Shown: positions 43,327-50,803 of the stretch, in pieces
Layout: the number at the start of each line of letters is the position of its first letter
Position numbering within the stretch: position 1 is the stretch's first letter
Assembly: GCF_001426375.1 (NCBI RefSeq)
Contig: NZ_LMEO01000045.1
Coordinates: 1,298,452-1,362,451 of the forward strand
DNA length: 64,000 bases
DNA from: Paenibacillus sp. Root444D2
Lineage (GTDB): Bacteria > Bacillota > Bacilli > Paenibacillales > NBRC-103111
Direction: 5' to 3'
Made by a program: the position numbers and the translations under genes
Notes under the pieces: model-generated
The model's database searches: none
What the model saw: only the letters and a program-made list of their open reading frames with translations
Told to the model about the DNA's origin: nothing

Positions 43327-44568
43327 TTATGCATGCACACTATCCATAGAAGCAGGAGCTGCCTTCACTTTGCCGCCTTCGCCGATCCAAGATTTTTTCC
43401 ATTTGCCTTGTACAACAACAATAATCAGGATACAGGCAATAGCAATGGCACTTAGAATTAGGAAACCAGGGGTAAAGGATCCTGTTGAAAGCTTCAAGTT
43501 ACCAAGAATTTTCGGCAAGAAGTATCCGCCTAGACCTCCGGCTGCTCCAACGATCCCTGTAATCATACCAACCTCATTCGAGAAGCGTTGCGGAACAAGC
43601 TGGAACACTGCTCCATTTCCCATCCCCATACACATCATACCGATGAAGAGAAGGGTCGTCGTTATCCATAAGCTTGGAAGTGACGATACAATGGCAAGCA
43701 TGATTCCAATCACACCGTACAGAGTCATTAGCATGCGTATACCGCCCATTTTATCTGACAGCCATCCGCCTACTGGTCTGAAAAAACTGCCGGCAATAAT
43801 ACAAATCGTTGCAAAGTCAGCAGCCATTACCGGACTAAGCTTATATTGGGTATTGAAGAAAATCGTTAAATAGTTGGCCATACCGGAAAAACCGCCGAAT
43901 GTGACCATATATAGGAGACAGAACACCCAGGTATCTTTTTGTTTGAGAACACGCCCATAGTCGGCAAGTTTAGCTGGCGCCGGCTGAGTGGGACTGTCTT
44001 TAGCTGTAAAAATAAAGATAAGGAATACCAGAATAAGTGGTAATAATGCTAATCCGAAGACCACGTGCCAGTTCCCAAAGTGCTGTGCCAGTCGGTTTGC
44101 GAATAATGTTGCAAAGATCGTTCCACTATTCCCTGCACCGGCGATGCCAAGCGCTAATCCTTGATACTCAGGTGGATACCAGCGACTTGCCAATGGTAAT
44201 GCGGCAGCGAAGCTGGCCCCTGCAATACCCAGCATTAGTGCTACAAAATACATGTCACTAAGTGAATCTGCAACTTTCCAAGCGAATACCAGAGGAACTA
44301 CCGTTAATATCATACCGATAATAGCTGTTTTTTTGGGACCAATTCGATCTGTAAGATAGCCAAGTACGAGTCTTAGAACAGCGCCCCCAAGTGCTGGCAG
44401 AGCCACCAGATTCGCCTTTTGAGCAGCATCTAGAGAGAAATCCTTCGCAATAAGCACCGACAGCGGTCCAAGCATAACCCAAATCATAAAGCTCATGTCA
44501 AAATACAAGAAAGCACTAAATAATGAACCTTTGTGACCGCTTTGCAAAAAACTCTTCCGATCGACCAT
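43327..44568 (-). CDS. narK: Nitrate/nitrite transporter, MFS (NarK/NasA family)
   Basis: Twelve-helix major-facilitator protein of 413 residues. Nitrate-signature stretches GIAGAGNSGTIFATLFANRL and GAAGGLGGYFLPKILG, and the arginine-containing helix ALGGAVLRLVLGYLTDRIGPK, are those of NarK/NasA. Start at 44568 follows AAAGGAGAGGGTATC; an upstream GTG/ATG frame reaches 44625 without a better site. Preceded by a long leader with terminators and hexaloop hairpins, so it is probably controlled by antitermination. Confidence 0.93.
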   Translation of the reverse strand: MVDRKSFLQSGHKGSLFSAFLYFDMSFMIWVMLGPLSVLIAKDFSLDAAQKANLVALPALGGAVLRLVLGYLTDRIGPKKTAIIGMILTVVPLVFAWKVADSLSDMYFVALMLGIAGASFAAALPLASRWYPPEYQGLALGIAGAGNSGTIFATLFANRLAQHFGNWHVVFGLALLPLILVFLIFIFTAKDSPTQPAPAKLADYGRVLKQKDTWVFCLLYMVTFGGFSGMANYLTIFFNTQYKLSPVMAADFATICIIAGSFFRPVGGWLSDKMGGIRMLMTLYGVIGIMLAIVSSLPSLWITTTLLFIGMMCMGMGNGAVFQLVPQRFSNEVGMITGIVGAAGGLGGYFLPKILGNLKLSTGSFTPGFLILSAIAIACILIIVVVQGKWKKSWIGEGGKVKAAPASMDSVHA

Positions 44569-44655
44569 GATACCCTCTCCTTTGTATGAGGCTTTGAGCG
44601 CCTTCTTCTGTTTCTTACTTCCCATCCTTTAATTGCTGATGACTGTTCTTGACAG

Positions 44656-44701
44656 AAAAAGCCGACAAACATACCCCAGCATGCGCGGGATGTTTATCGG
44701 C
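44656..44701 (-). terminator. Strong intrinsic terminator in the narK leader (T2)
   Basis: Minus strand: CCGATAAACATCCCGCGC faces GGGGTATGTTTGTCGG in a long stem, followed by CTTTTTCT. It lies between the nas promoter and narK, so expression requires read-through. Confidence 0.85.
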
Positions 44702-44736
44702 TTCTTTGCCACTGCTGCCACTTCATCGTGAACAGC
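44699..44736 (-). promoter_or_regulatory. Possible second ANTAR-like hairpin pair
   Basis: Minus strand: an 8-bp stem with one bulge GCTGTTCAC/GTGGCAGC holds the hexaloop GATGAA. Three bases later GGC/GCC (plus one T-G pair) holds the hexaloop AAAGAA. The second loop has A1 and G4 as ANTAR targets do; the first has G4 but G at position 1. The last GCC is also the first base pairs of T2, so the two structures exclude each other. Short stem, so moderate support. Confidence 0.5.
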
Positions 44737-44771
44737 ATGTTAGATGATTTGCAATTAAAAGAACATAAATA

Positions 44772-44805
44772 GCCTATCCGGTTACGTATTTGTAAGGGGA
44801 TAGGC
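44772..44805 (-). terminator. Terminator-like hairpin T1 in the narK leader
   Basis: Minus strand: GCCTATCC and GGATAGGC with an 18-base loop, followed by a broken U-tract (TATTTATGTTCTTTT). Its first four bases (GCCT) are the 3' arm of hairpin P2 of the ANTAR-type element. Confidence 0.6.
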
Positions 44806-44839
44806 GCCATTGCCTTCGTTAGTGGCACATCATTGTGCC
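44802..44839 (-). promoter_or_regulatory. Dual-hexaloop ANTAR-target element (P1 and P2)
   Basis: Minus strand P1: GGCAC-AATGAT-GTGCC (44824-44839). P2: AGGC-AATGGC-GCCT (44802-44815). Both loops are six bases with A at position 1 and G at position 4, the known recognition pattern of ANTAR antiterminators. P1 begins about 7 bases after the expected transcription start. The 3' arm of P2 overlaps the 5' arm of T1, as in EutV/NasR-type leaders. Confidence 0.8.
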
Positions 44840-44852
44840 GATTTCTAATTTG

Positions 44853-44881
44853 ATTATAGTATGACATTCCCTTCGTGTCAA
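44853..44881 (-). promoter_or_regulatory. Sigma-A promoter of the nitrate-assimilation genes
   Basis: Perfect TTGACA (44876-44881) and perfect TATAAT (44853-44858) on the minus strand with a 17-base spacer. Such a consensus promoter suggests that control acts after initiation, in the leader. Confidence 0.9.
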
Positions 44882-44925
44882 TAAACATAACACAAAAAAA
44901 TTTTATGTGAGATTTCTAATACATA

Positions 44926-44955
44926 TCGACAAATTTTAGATACTTATGCTATAGT
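44926..44955 (+). promoter_or_regulatory. Probable promoter of the ANTAR regulator gene
   Basis: TCGACA at 44926-44931 and TATAGT at 44950-44955, 18 bases apart; divergent from the nas promoter. Confidence 0.5.
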
Positions 44956-45042
44956 AATGCCGTATAATAAATCATTTTACCCATAAAACCTAACATGAAG
45001 TTGCCATCTGAACAGAAGCTATCCACGATAGGAGGTATTCAA

Positions 45043-45693
45043 ATGTTACAATCATTTATTCTGATCGACGAGTTTAAACAAACTCGCTCAGCTACCTCCT
45101 TTTCGTCGTCGACTACCAATATGAATGTTACGGATAATGAAAAGGAATCCTTGCCTGAAGCGATGCTGAAGGATTTGGGATTTCGTATATATGTAGCATC
45201 TAATGAAAAAGAAATTTCATTTATGATTCCCAAGGTCGATGCCGTATTATTATCAGTAGGCCCTGATCAAGTAGAGCCATGGCGCTCCCGCGTGTTGGCT
45301 CATCGCAGCCTTCCCCTTTTCTGGTGGTGTGATGCCCGCACTTTTCCTTCTAATGAATGTAGAATGGACGCAGGTATTGATGGTTTGATCGGTTCTGCGA
45401 TGAGTCCTCTAGAAATTCACTGTGCACTGCTCCTTGGTATGAACCATTACTTCCAACGAACCGAATGGCAGCAAGAGCGCGAACAGCTTCTCTCCAAACT
45501 GGAGGAGCGCAAATGGGTCGATCAGGCTAAGCGAATCTTATGTGAAATCAAGGGTATCTCCGAAGCAGAAGCTTATGATTTTTTACGCAAACAAGCCATG
45601 AATGAACGTAAACGCATGGTAGACGTTGCTACCTCCATCGTCAAGGTGTATCAAATACTAAAGGATCAGAAACAAGGAGGCCGCAAACGATGA
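45043..45693 (+). CDS. ANTAR-domain RNA-binding antiterminator with degenerate receiver
   Basis: Protein of 216 residues. The C-terminal ANTAR domain (about residues 145-205) has LEERKWVDQAKRILCEIKG and EAEAYDFLRKQAMNERKR, the usual three-helix pattern. The N-terminal part resembles a response-regulator receiver, but at the phospho-acceptor position DAVLLS has Ser instead of Asp, so phosphorylation is unlikely; this recalls AmiR. Start chosen at 45043 after TAGGAGGTATTCAA. Divergent from the narK leader with matching RNA hairpins, so it probably regulates nitrate assimilation as NasR does in Klebsiella. Overlaps the next gene by 4 bases. Confidence 0.88.
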   Translation: MLQSFILIDEFKQTRSATSFSSSTTNMNVTDNEKESLPEAMLKDLGFRIYVASNEKEISFMIPKVDAVLLSVGPDQVEPWRSRVLAHRSLPLFWWCDARTFPSNECRMDAGIDGLIGSAMSPLEIHCALLLGMNHYFQRTEWQQEREQLLSKLEERKWVDQAKRILCEIKGISEAEAYDFLRKQAMNERKRMVDVATSIVKVYQILKDQKQGGRKR

Positions 45694-46721
45694 TATCCTT
45701 ATTAAAAGAAGTAGGCCGCGGAAAGCGCGGAGCCAGAGACCTTTCCTATGAAGAGGCTTCCCATGCAGCAGAGCTCATTCTAACCGGAGCCGCTACACAG
45801 GCTCAAATGGGCGCATTTCTCGTTGCAGAACGCATCAAAATGGAATCTCCCGAAGAGTTAAAGGCCTTCATCGATGCCTTGCGCCAGCGTATCCATACCT
45901 ATCCAATAGCCGGCAGCATGGATTGCGCCGGACCTTATGATGGACGCTCACGCACGTTCATTGCGACTTTACCGACCGCGTTCGTTCTCGCGGCCTGCGG
46001 ACTTCCCACTACGCTGCACGGCAGTCCAAGCATGCCGCCCAAATGGGGCATCACGCTGTCCGATGTGCTAGCGGCACTTGATGTACCCGCGCTTGACGCA
46101 TCACGTGAAGCGCTCATATCAGCTGCAGCGCGAACAGGCTTCTTGTTCGCACCAACAGAGAGCTGGTGTGCACCGCTCGGCGAGCTGCGCGAACTGCGCA
46201 AGGAACTCGGTCTTCGGACCGTGTTCAACACAGCAGAGAAACTGCTGCGCTTTACGGAAGCACCCTTCATGGCTATCGGTGTATTTCACGGCACTGTGTT
46301 CGAGAAAATTACCAATTTATTAATCGAACTGGGCGTCTCCCGCGGTATTGTTGTGCAAGGTATGGAAGGCTCCGAAGACCTTTCCGTTGACAAACGCACA
46401 CGGACATACCTTATTCAAGAAGGCGCCAGTGAATTATTCATTGTTGATCCTGAGATTTACGAATTAATGGTCGAGGTGCCGGAGGTTGAATGGACTGCTC
46501 AACTGCAAGGAGAAACGGCTCTATCCGTTCTTCGCGGAGATGCCGAGCTCCCCTACTTGAATATGGTTTTACTGAACAGCGCTGTGCGTCTGTGGGTTTC
46601 CCAAAAGGCTGGATCCATTGAAGAAGGTATTTATTTGGCCCGACATGCGATTGAGCAAGGGGCTGCCCTACAAAAATTCACCGAGTGGACGGAAGCGATT
46701 AAGCCGGTATCTGCCACTTAA
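45690..46721 (+). CDS. TrpD2-like protein (anthranilate phosphoribosyltransferase-related)
   Basis: Protein of 343 residues with the glycosyltransferase family 3 fold: an N-terminal helical domain (LSYEEASHAAELILTGAATQAQMGAFLVAERIKMES) and a phosphoribosyltransferase-like core. The TrpD motif GTGGD is replaced by CAGPYDGRSRT, the pattern of TrpD2/YbiB proteins, which are reported to bind nucleic acids rather than to make tryptophan. Translationally coupled to the ANTAR regulator, so a regulatory role in nitrogen control is possible. The centre (45960-46260) is GC-rich. Confidence 0.78.
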   Translation: MISLLKEVGRGKRGARDLSYEEASHAAELILTGAATQAQMGAFLVAERIKMESPEELKAFIDALRQRIHTYPIAGSMDCAGPYDGRSRTFIATLPTAFVLAACGLPTTLHGSPSMPPKWGITLSDVLAALDVPALDASREALISAAARTGFLFAPTESWCAPLGELRELRKELGLRTVFNTAEKLLRFTEAPFMAIGVFHGTVFEKITNLLIELGVSRGIVVQGMEGSEDLSVDKRTRTYLIQEGASELFIVDPEIYELMVEVPEVEWTAQLQGETALSVLRGDAELPYLNMVLLNSAVRLWVSQKAGSIEEGIYLARHAIEQGAALQKFTEWTEAIKPVSAT

Positions 46722-46735
46722 TTTTTATACTTATG

Positions 46736-46763
46736 AAAAAAGAGCCCCAAAGGGCTCTTTTTT
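46736..46763. terminator. Bidirectional terminator
   Basis: AAAAAAGAGCCC and GGGCTCTTTTTT with loop CAAA, between the TrpD2-like and CAP-domain genes. Confidence 0.95.
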
Positions 46764-46768
46764 CATTT

Positions 46769-47533
46769 TCATTTTCCGATAAACTGCTGGGTAAACATTT
46801 TACCACACGGACCGCCGTTTACGATGCCGATCCCAATATGGGTGTAATCTTTGCTGAGTATATTTGCTTTGTGTCCTGGAGAATTCATCAGCGCCTCATG
46901 AGCTGCTTGTACACCTTGATTGCAAGCAATATTCTCTCCTGCCGCGTTATACGTAATACCGAATTTCTCCATCATATCGAATGGCGAGCCATACGTCGGT
47001 GAGTCGTGGGAGAAGTATTTGTTATCGACCATATCTTGGCTTTTTAGTCTAGCCGTTTTGGTAAGCGCCGGATCGACCGCTAGCGGGGAAAGCCCCACAG
47101 CAGCACGCTCCTTGTTAACCAAGTCCAGCATTTGCTGCTCCTCCACCGTTAATTCCGTAGTCGATGGGACTTGCGGTTTAGGTGTAGGCATAGGTGCAGC
47201 TGGTGGAGGGGCTGGTGTTGGTGTCTGCTTCTTGGCAATTTTTAAATTACCGTAAGCCCACAGGATGGATTGCAGTGTTTGATCATCTACATTCCCAGTC
47301 GCAGGAAGGCCATATCTGCTTTGAAACGCTTTAACACCCGATTGAGTTTGATTACCATAGTAGCCCGTAATAGGTCCGCTATAGTAACCAAGTGACTTCA
47401 GCATCCCTTGCACCGCATAGACATCAGGTCCCTTAGCCCCTTTACCATAGGCAAAAGCGGTGGTTGTGGATGAGCAGAACAATGCGATACAGATTAGAAT
47501 AATCCAGACATGCTTTTTTTTACCCTGTAACAT
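46769..47533 (-). CDS. Secreted CAP-domain protein with peptidoglycan-binding domain (YkwD-like)
   Basis: Secreted protein of about 254 residues. Signal peptide (HVWIILICIALFCSSTTTAFA), a PG-binding-1 domain (GAKGPDVYAVQGMLKSLGYYSGP... to about residue 95), a Pro/Ala-rich linker, then a CAP/SCP domain (EEQQMLDLVNKERAAVGL, YFSHDSPTYGSPFDMM, AGENIACN, NSPGHKANILS) with the usual His and Glu. Family members are sporulation- or wall-associated; activity unproven. Start at 47533 is a best guess, since the frame is open further upstream. Confidence 0.85.
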   Translation of the reverse strand: MLQGKKKHVWIILICIALFCSSTTTAFAYGKGAKGPDVYAVQGMLKSLGYYSGPITGYYGNQTQSGVKAFQSRYGLPATGNVDDQTLQSILWAYGNLKIAKKQTPTPAPPPAAPMPTPKPQVPSTTELTVEEQQMLDLVNKERAAVGLSPLAVDPALTKTARLKSQDMVDNKYFSHDSPTYGSPFDMMEKFGITYNAAGENIACNQGVQAAHEALMNSPGHKANILSKDYTHIGIGIVNGGPCGKMFTQQFIGK

Positions 47534-47611
47534 GCGTTTACGTTCACTCCCCGTCGTCTTCAGTATCATTCGTCGCACAGTGGGCGATAGCATTAGAATG
47601 ACCAAATTCAC

Positions 47612-47987
47612 GACTATTATCCATAATAATGAAATACGGGTTGGCTACCGTATCGAGGTAATAGGAGAGCTGGTGCTAAACTAAACCTCTTACGTAGTAC
47701 AACTTTCGGCCAAGCTAATCCGCGTCTTCCTCAGAAGCCCCCTAATAAGATTGGAGTCATCAATATGCAATAAGGTACAATATTGGTGAGGGGGGAATGA
47801 GACGTAGCAAAACATTGTTATTTAGCGAATGATTATGCATATCCATAATATCACTTAGCCCAGCAATCTCTATATTTGCAGGCATTGGGTGCAAGCATTG
47901 GCATAGGAAGAAGAGCCGACTGATCAGCACACCGGTAATAGCAATTTCACTTTAGCCCTTTTGGACAAGATTTTTTTATCCCGCTCA
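47612..47987. other. Intergenic stretch with no recognised element
   Basis: About 375 bases between the CAP-domain gene and the fabH promoter. I see no open reading frame with a ribosome site, tRNA-like fold or clear terminator in it. Confidence 0.5.
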
Positions 47988-48016
47988 TTGACTTTACCCT
48001 GAGTATCCGATAAAGT
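47988..48016 (+). promoter_or_regulatory. Probable promoter of fabH
   Basis: TTGACT (47988-47993), 17 bases, TAAAGT (48011-48016). The FapR operator lies just downstream of the expected start point. Confidence 0.55.
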
Positions 48017-48032
48017 ATATTTATGCTTATTT

Positions 48033-48049
48033 TTAGTACCTAGTACTAA
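48033..48049 (+). promoter_or_regulatory. FapR operator
   Basis: TTAGTACCTAGTACTAA is a perfect palindrome and matches the known FapR box, the malonyl-CoA-responsive repressor site of Gram-positive fatty-acid genes. A half-site-like CTGATACTAATA follows. Confidence 0.88.
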
Positions 48050-48080
48050 TATCTGATACTAATAAAGGAGTGAATCATTG

Positions 48081-49070
48081 ATGTCCATCTCTCCCCCATT
48101 ACAAGCTCGAATCACTGCAATCGGCAGCTACGTACCCCATCACATACTAAGCAACGCGGATCTTCAGGGAATGGTCGATACGAATGATGAATGGATCGTT
48201 CAGCGCACAGGAATTCGGGAACGTAGAATTGCAGCAGCGAATGAATTCACAAGTCATTTATGTATAGCAGCCGTACAAAATATGCTCACTAGATATCCGA
48301 CATCACTGAGCGATGTTGATTTAATAATCGTCGCTACCCATACACCGGATCTGCCTTCCACCCCTGTCGCTTGCCTGATTCAAGCTCATTTCGGCATCCC
48401 TGAAACGGGTGCCTACGACCTCAATGCCACCTGCTCCGGGTTCGCTTATGCCCTGCATACAGCAAGCAGCCTTGTTGCTGCTGGGGTACACCGCAAGGTT
48501 CTCGTCGTCGGTGGGGATTCCTTATCCAAAATTACAGACTACACGGACCGTTCCACCTGCATTCTTTTCGGTGATGGTGCCGGAGCCGTGATGGTTGAAA
48601 GAGAAGAAGAGAATCCTGCTTTCCTTGCTCACCATCTTGGATCGGACGGTACAGGCGGCAAGCATGTATACCGAACCGGACTTGCCTCAGAATTGAACGG
48701 AACGCCACTAACAGGTGAAGGCAAGCTCGTCCAGAACGGCCGCGAGGTGTACAAATATGCCGTAACGACTGTCCCGCAAGGAATCGAGAAGCTGCTCGCA
48801 AAAGGCCGTTTACCTCATACTGCAATTGATTGGTTCATTCCTCATAGCGCTAACCTTCGGATTATTGAATCCATCTGTGAAAAGAGCGGTATTCCATTCG
48901 AAAAAGCGCTGTACAGCCTTGAATACTATGGCAATACATCCGCGGCTTCCATTCCTCTTGCTTTGGACCTAGGCATACAAGAGGGTAAGGTCACGGCCGG
49001 TGATACGCTGCTTCTTTTTGGTTTTGGCGGGGGTCTTACTCATGCGGGATTAATCATGCGCTGGGGATGA
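48081..49070 (+). CDS. fabH: 3-oxoacyl-[ACP] synthase III (FabH)
   Basis: Starts fatty-acid synthesis by condensing acyl-CoA with malonyl-ACP. The triad is complete: Cys at about residue 118 (LNATCSGFAYAL), His in FIPHSANLRI and Asn in YYGNTSAAS. Length 329-330 residues is normal. Isolated from other fab genes, so it may be a second copy like YhfB (FabHB). ATG 48081 or the TTG just before it follows AAAGGAGTGAATCA. Its 3' end overlaps the convergent small gene by 21 bases. Confidence 0.94.
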   Translation: MSISPPLQARITAIGSYVPHHILSNADLQGMVDTNDEWIVQRTGIRERRIAAANEFTSHLCIAAVQNMLTRYPTSLSDVDLIIVATHTPDLPSTPVACLIQAHFGIPETGAYDLNATCSGFAYALHTASSLVAAGVHRKVLVVGGDSLSKITDYTDRSTCILFGDGAGAVMVEREEENPAFLAHHLGSDGTGGKHVYRTGLASELNGTPLTGEGKLVQNGREVYKYAVTTVPQGIEKLLAKGRLPHTAIDWFIPHSANLRIIESICEKSGIPFEKALYSLEYYGNTSAASIPLALDLGIQEGKVTAGDTLLLFGFGGGLTHAGLIMRWG

Positions 49071-49334
49071 CCCGCGAGCGACATCCTTGCTAATCCAAGG
49101 CTTGCCGGGCGTTCCTAACTGGCGTTGACGTGGACTTTGTTTCGTTAATTTCTGAATCATCGAACGCTGGTATTCACTTATCGTCTTGAGATTCTCAGCC
49201 ATATAGACAGCAAGCTGCTCGGAGACCGCTACTTGATCCGCGATCGTCTCTATGATTCGGCATAAGGCTCGCTGGCTTCTAGCCAGCGAGGTTAGCATAT
49301 GCAATTCAATTCTCTCACGATTCGATGCTTTCAT
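49050..49334 (-). CDS. Small helical protein, glycosyltransferase-operon member 6
   Basis: 94 residues, helical, with the heptad-like stretch CRIIETIADQVAVSEQLAVYMAENLKTISEYQ and a basic tail. Its ATG overlaps the stop of the preceding gene (TAATG), so it is translated from the same message. No family recognised. It shares general style (short, helical, few aromatic residues) with the two genes upstream. Confidence 0.65.
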   Translation of the reverse strand: MKASNRERIELHMLTSLARSQRALCRIIETIADQVAVSEQLAVYMAENLKTISEYQRSMIQKLTKQSPRQRQLGTPGKPWISKDVARGSSPAHD

Positions 49335-49681
49335 TATTTCCCATCCTCACCAAACGAAAATAAGTTCCCCATTCCGTTCGAACCGTCTCCCTCCGCTCCT
49401 GCTCCCGATTCATTTTGTCTAAGAAGAGCCTGCATATGTCGGTTTAAGGAGTTCTCCATCTTCGTCAAGCCATCGATGAGCTCAATCACATACTCATGAA
49501 TCTCTCCGGATTGTTTCATCTGATGTTCATGCCCCTCTAAATTCGTTGAGTTAATATGATGGCAAATCCAGTTGCGCGATTTCTCTGCTTCTACAACTCT
49601 AGCTTCCAACATCAAAGCTATTTCTTGCTGCAGCTTTGCTGTAGCATCCAACATTTTCAAATACAGATCATTTCTATTCAA
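49334..49681 (-). CDS. Small coiled-coil protein, glycosyltransferase-operon member 5
   Basis: 115 residues, mostly helical (LYLKMLDATAKLQQEIALML, then IHEYVIELIDGLTKMENSLNRHM) with a Gly-rich acidic tail. TTG start seven bases after GAGGG. Function unknown; the position behind three GT2 genes suggests a structural or scaffold role at the same surface. Confidence 0.65.
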   Translation of the reverse strand: MNRNDLYLKMLDATAKLQQEIALMLEARVVEAEKSRNWICHHINSTNLEGHEHQMKQSGEIHEYVIELIDGLTKMENSLNRHMQALLRQNESGAGAEGDGSNGMGNLFSFGEDGK

Positions 49682-49692
49682 GGCATATCCCT

Positions 49693-49983
49693 CTATTCTT
49701 CATCTTCAGGATCTTTCATTTCTTTCATGACAATTTCCGTTTGCTGCGCGATTGCCTCTTCCAAATTAGCTAAGCTATTTAAATAAGCCGTTATATTCTT
49801 AGTTAGTTGTAATGCTTGCTCCTGCAGCATGCCTATGCCATCGAAATTAGGATGCGAGTCAGGTATATCGTTGGCAATGGTGGCCATTTGTGTCGAAACA
49901 CTTCGGTGTGTCGCCAAGATTCTAGACATCTCACGATGCGATGCTGCAATGTGGGAAATAATCTTTGTCACTCGCTGTTCCAA
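49693..49983 (-). CDS. Small coiled-coil protein, glycosyltransferase-operon member 4
   Basis: 96 residues from a TTG that follows GGAGG by nine bases; the frame is open to 50013. Helical, ending in EEAIAQQTEIVMKEMKDPEDEE. No family recognised. Lies 85 bases after the GT2 gene at 50069 and 11 before the next small gene. Confidence 0.6.
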   Translation of the reverse strand: MEQRVTKIISHIAASHREMSRILATHRSVSTQMATIANDIPDSHPNFDGIGMLQEQALQLTKNITAYLNSLANLEEAIAQQTEIVMKEMKDPEDEE

Positions 49984-50068
49984 TCTCTTTCGCCTCCAAC
50001 TCCACTTTTTCACTCTAAGTTATGCAGCAATGCAGAGAACGGTTACTCCAGCAGCTTCACGCCCGGCC

Positions 50069-50797
50069 TTATATGAAGCTGTGGGGGTCAACGCCCCATT
50101 TATCAATAAACTTCTGGCGATTTTGCTGCAGCAGCCCTTGCACAGCCTCTTGACCCGTTTTGCTAAAGCTTGCACTGCCATGATGGAAGATGAAGCAATC
50201 CCCTGTTATCAGCAATCGATATCCAGCAAGCCGAGCCCGATAGCATAAATCATCGTCTTCGAAGTGCCCCGGGGAGAATCTTTCGTCCATAAAGCCGACT
50301 TTATCTAACAATTCCCTTTTGAAAAGTAAGCAAATCCCGACCAAGCGTTCTGTTTCCTGCCATAAAGAAGTATTCATATTGTTATATTTCGCTGCCATGT
50401 CGGCTATGTTCGTAAATGGTTCCTGAATCTGCTGTTTACCGCTCGCATAGTTCGTCACAGGACCTACCATACCTATGTCCTCACTACTGTATAAACAGCT
50501 CAGCAAGTTATCCAACCAATTCGGAGTCACGATGGTATCGTTATTGAGCAGCATCAAAGCATTTCCAGTCGCAATGTGAAGGCCATAATTACAAGCAGCG
50601 GGGAAACCGCGATTCGTAGGAATTGAAACCAGCTTCAACCTCTCTCTATAGCAGTACTCCAGGGTTCCATCCTTTGATCCATTATCCACCACAATAATTT
50701 CAAATGGGACTGAAGTATGGCTGCGAATTGAAGCTACACACTCTTTCAGTAAAGTAAGGCCATTGAAAGTAGGAATAACGATACTGGTTACCTGCAT
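50069..50797 (-). CDS. Glycosyltransferase family 2 (rhamnosyltransferase-like)
   Basis: GT-A-fold transferase of 242 residues: SIVIPTFNGLTLLKECVASI at the N-terminus, VDNGSKDGT, the NRGFPAACNYG segment, LLNNDT (metal-binding) and the C-terminal FEDDDLCYRA of GT2 proteins such as rhamnosyltransferases. Donor and acceptor unknown. Third gene of the 52700-to-49050 operon. Confidence 0.88.
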   Translation of the reverse strand: MQVTSIVIPTFNGLTLLKECVASIRSHTSVPFEIIVVDNGSKDGTLEYCYRERLKLVSIPTNRGFPAACNYGLHIATGNALMLLNNDTIVTPNWLDNLLSCLYSSEDIGMVGPVTNYASGKQQIQEPFTNIADMAAKYNNMNTSLWQETERLVGICLLFKRELLDKVGFMDERFSPGHFEDDDLCYRARLAGYRLLITGDCFIFHHGSASFSKTGQEAVQGLLQQNRQKFIDKWGVDPHSFI

Positions 50798-50803
50798 GGT
50801 CCC

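Noticed and set aside
44881..44940. TnrA/GlnR box between narK and the ANTAR gene
   Set aside because: A TGTGA...ATACA palindrome is present, but its spacing is one base off the consensus, so I do not list it as a site.
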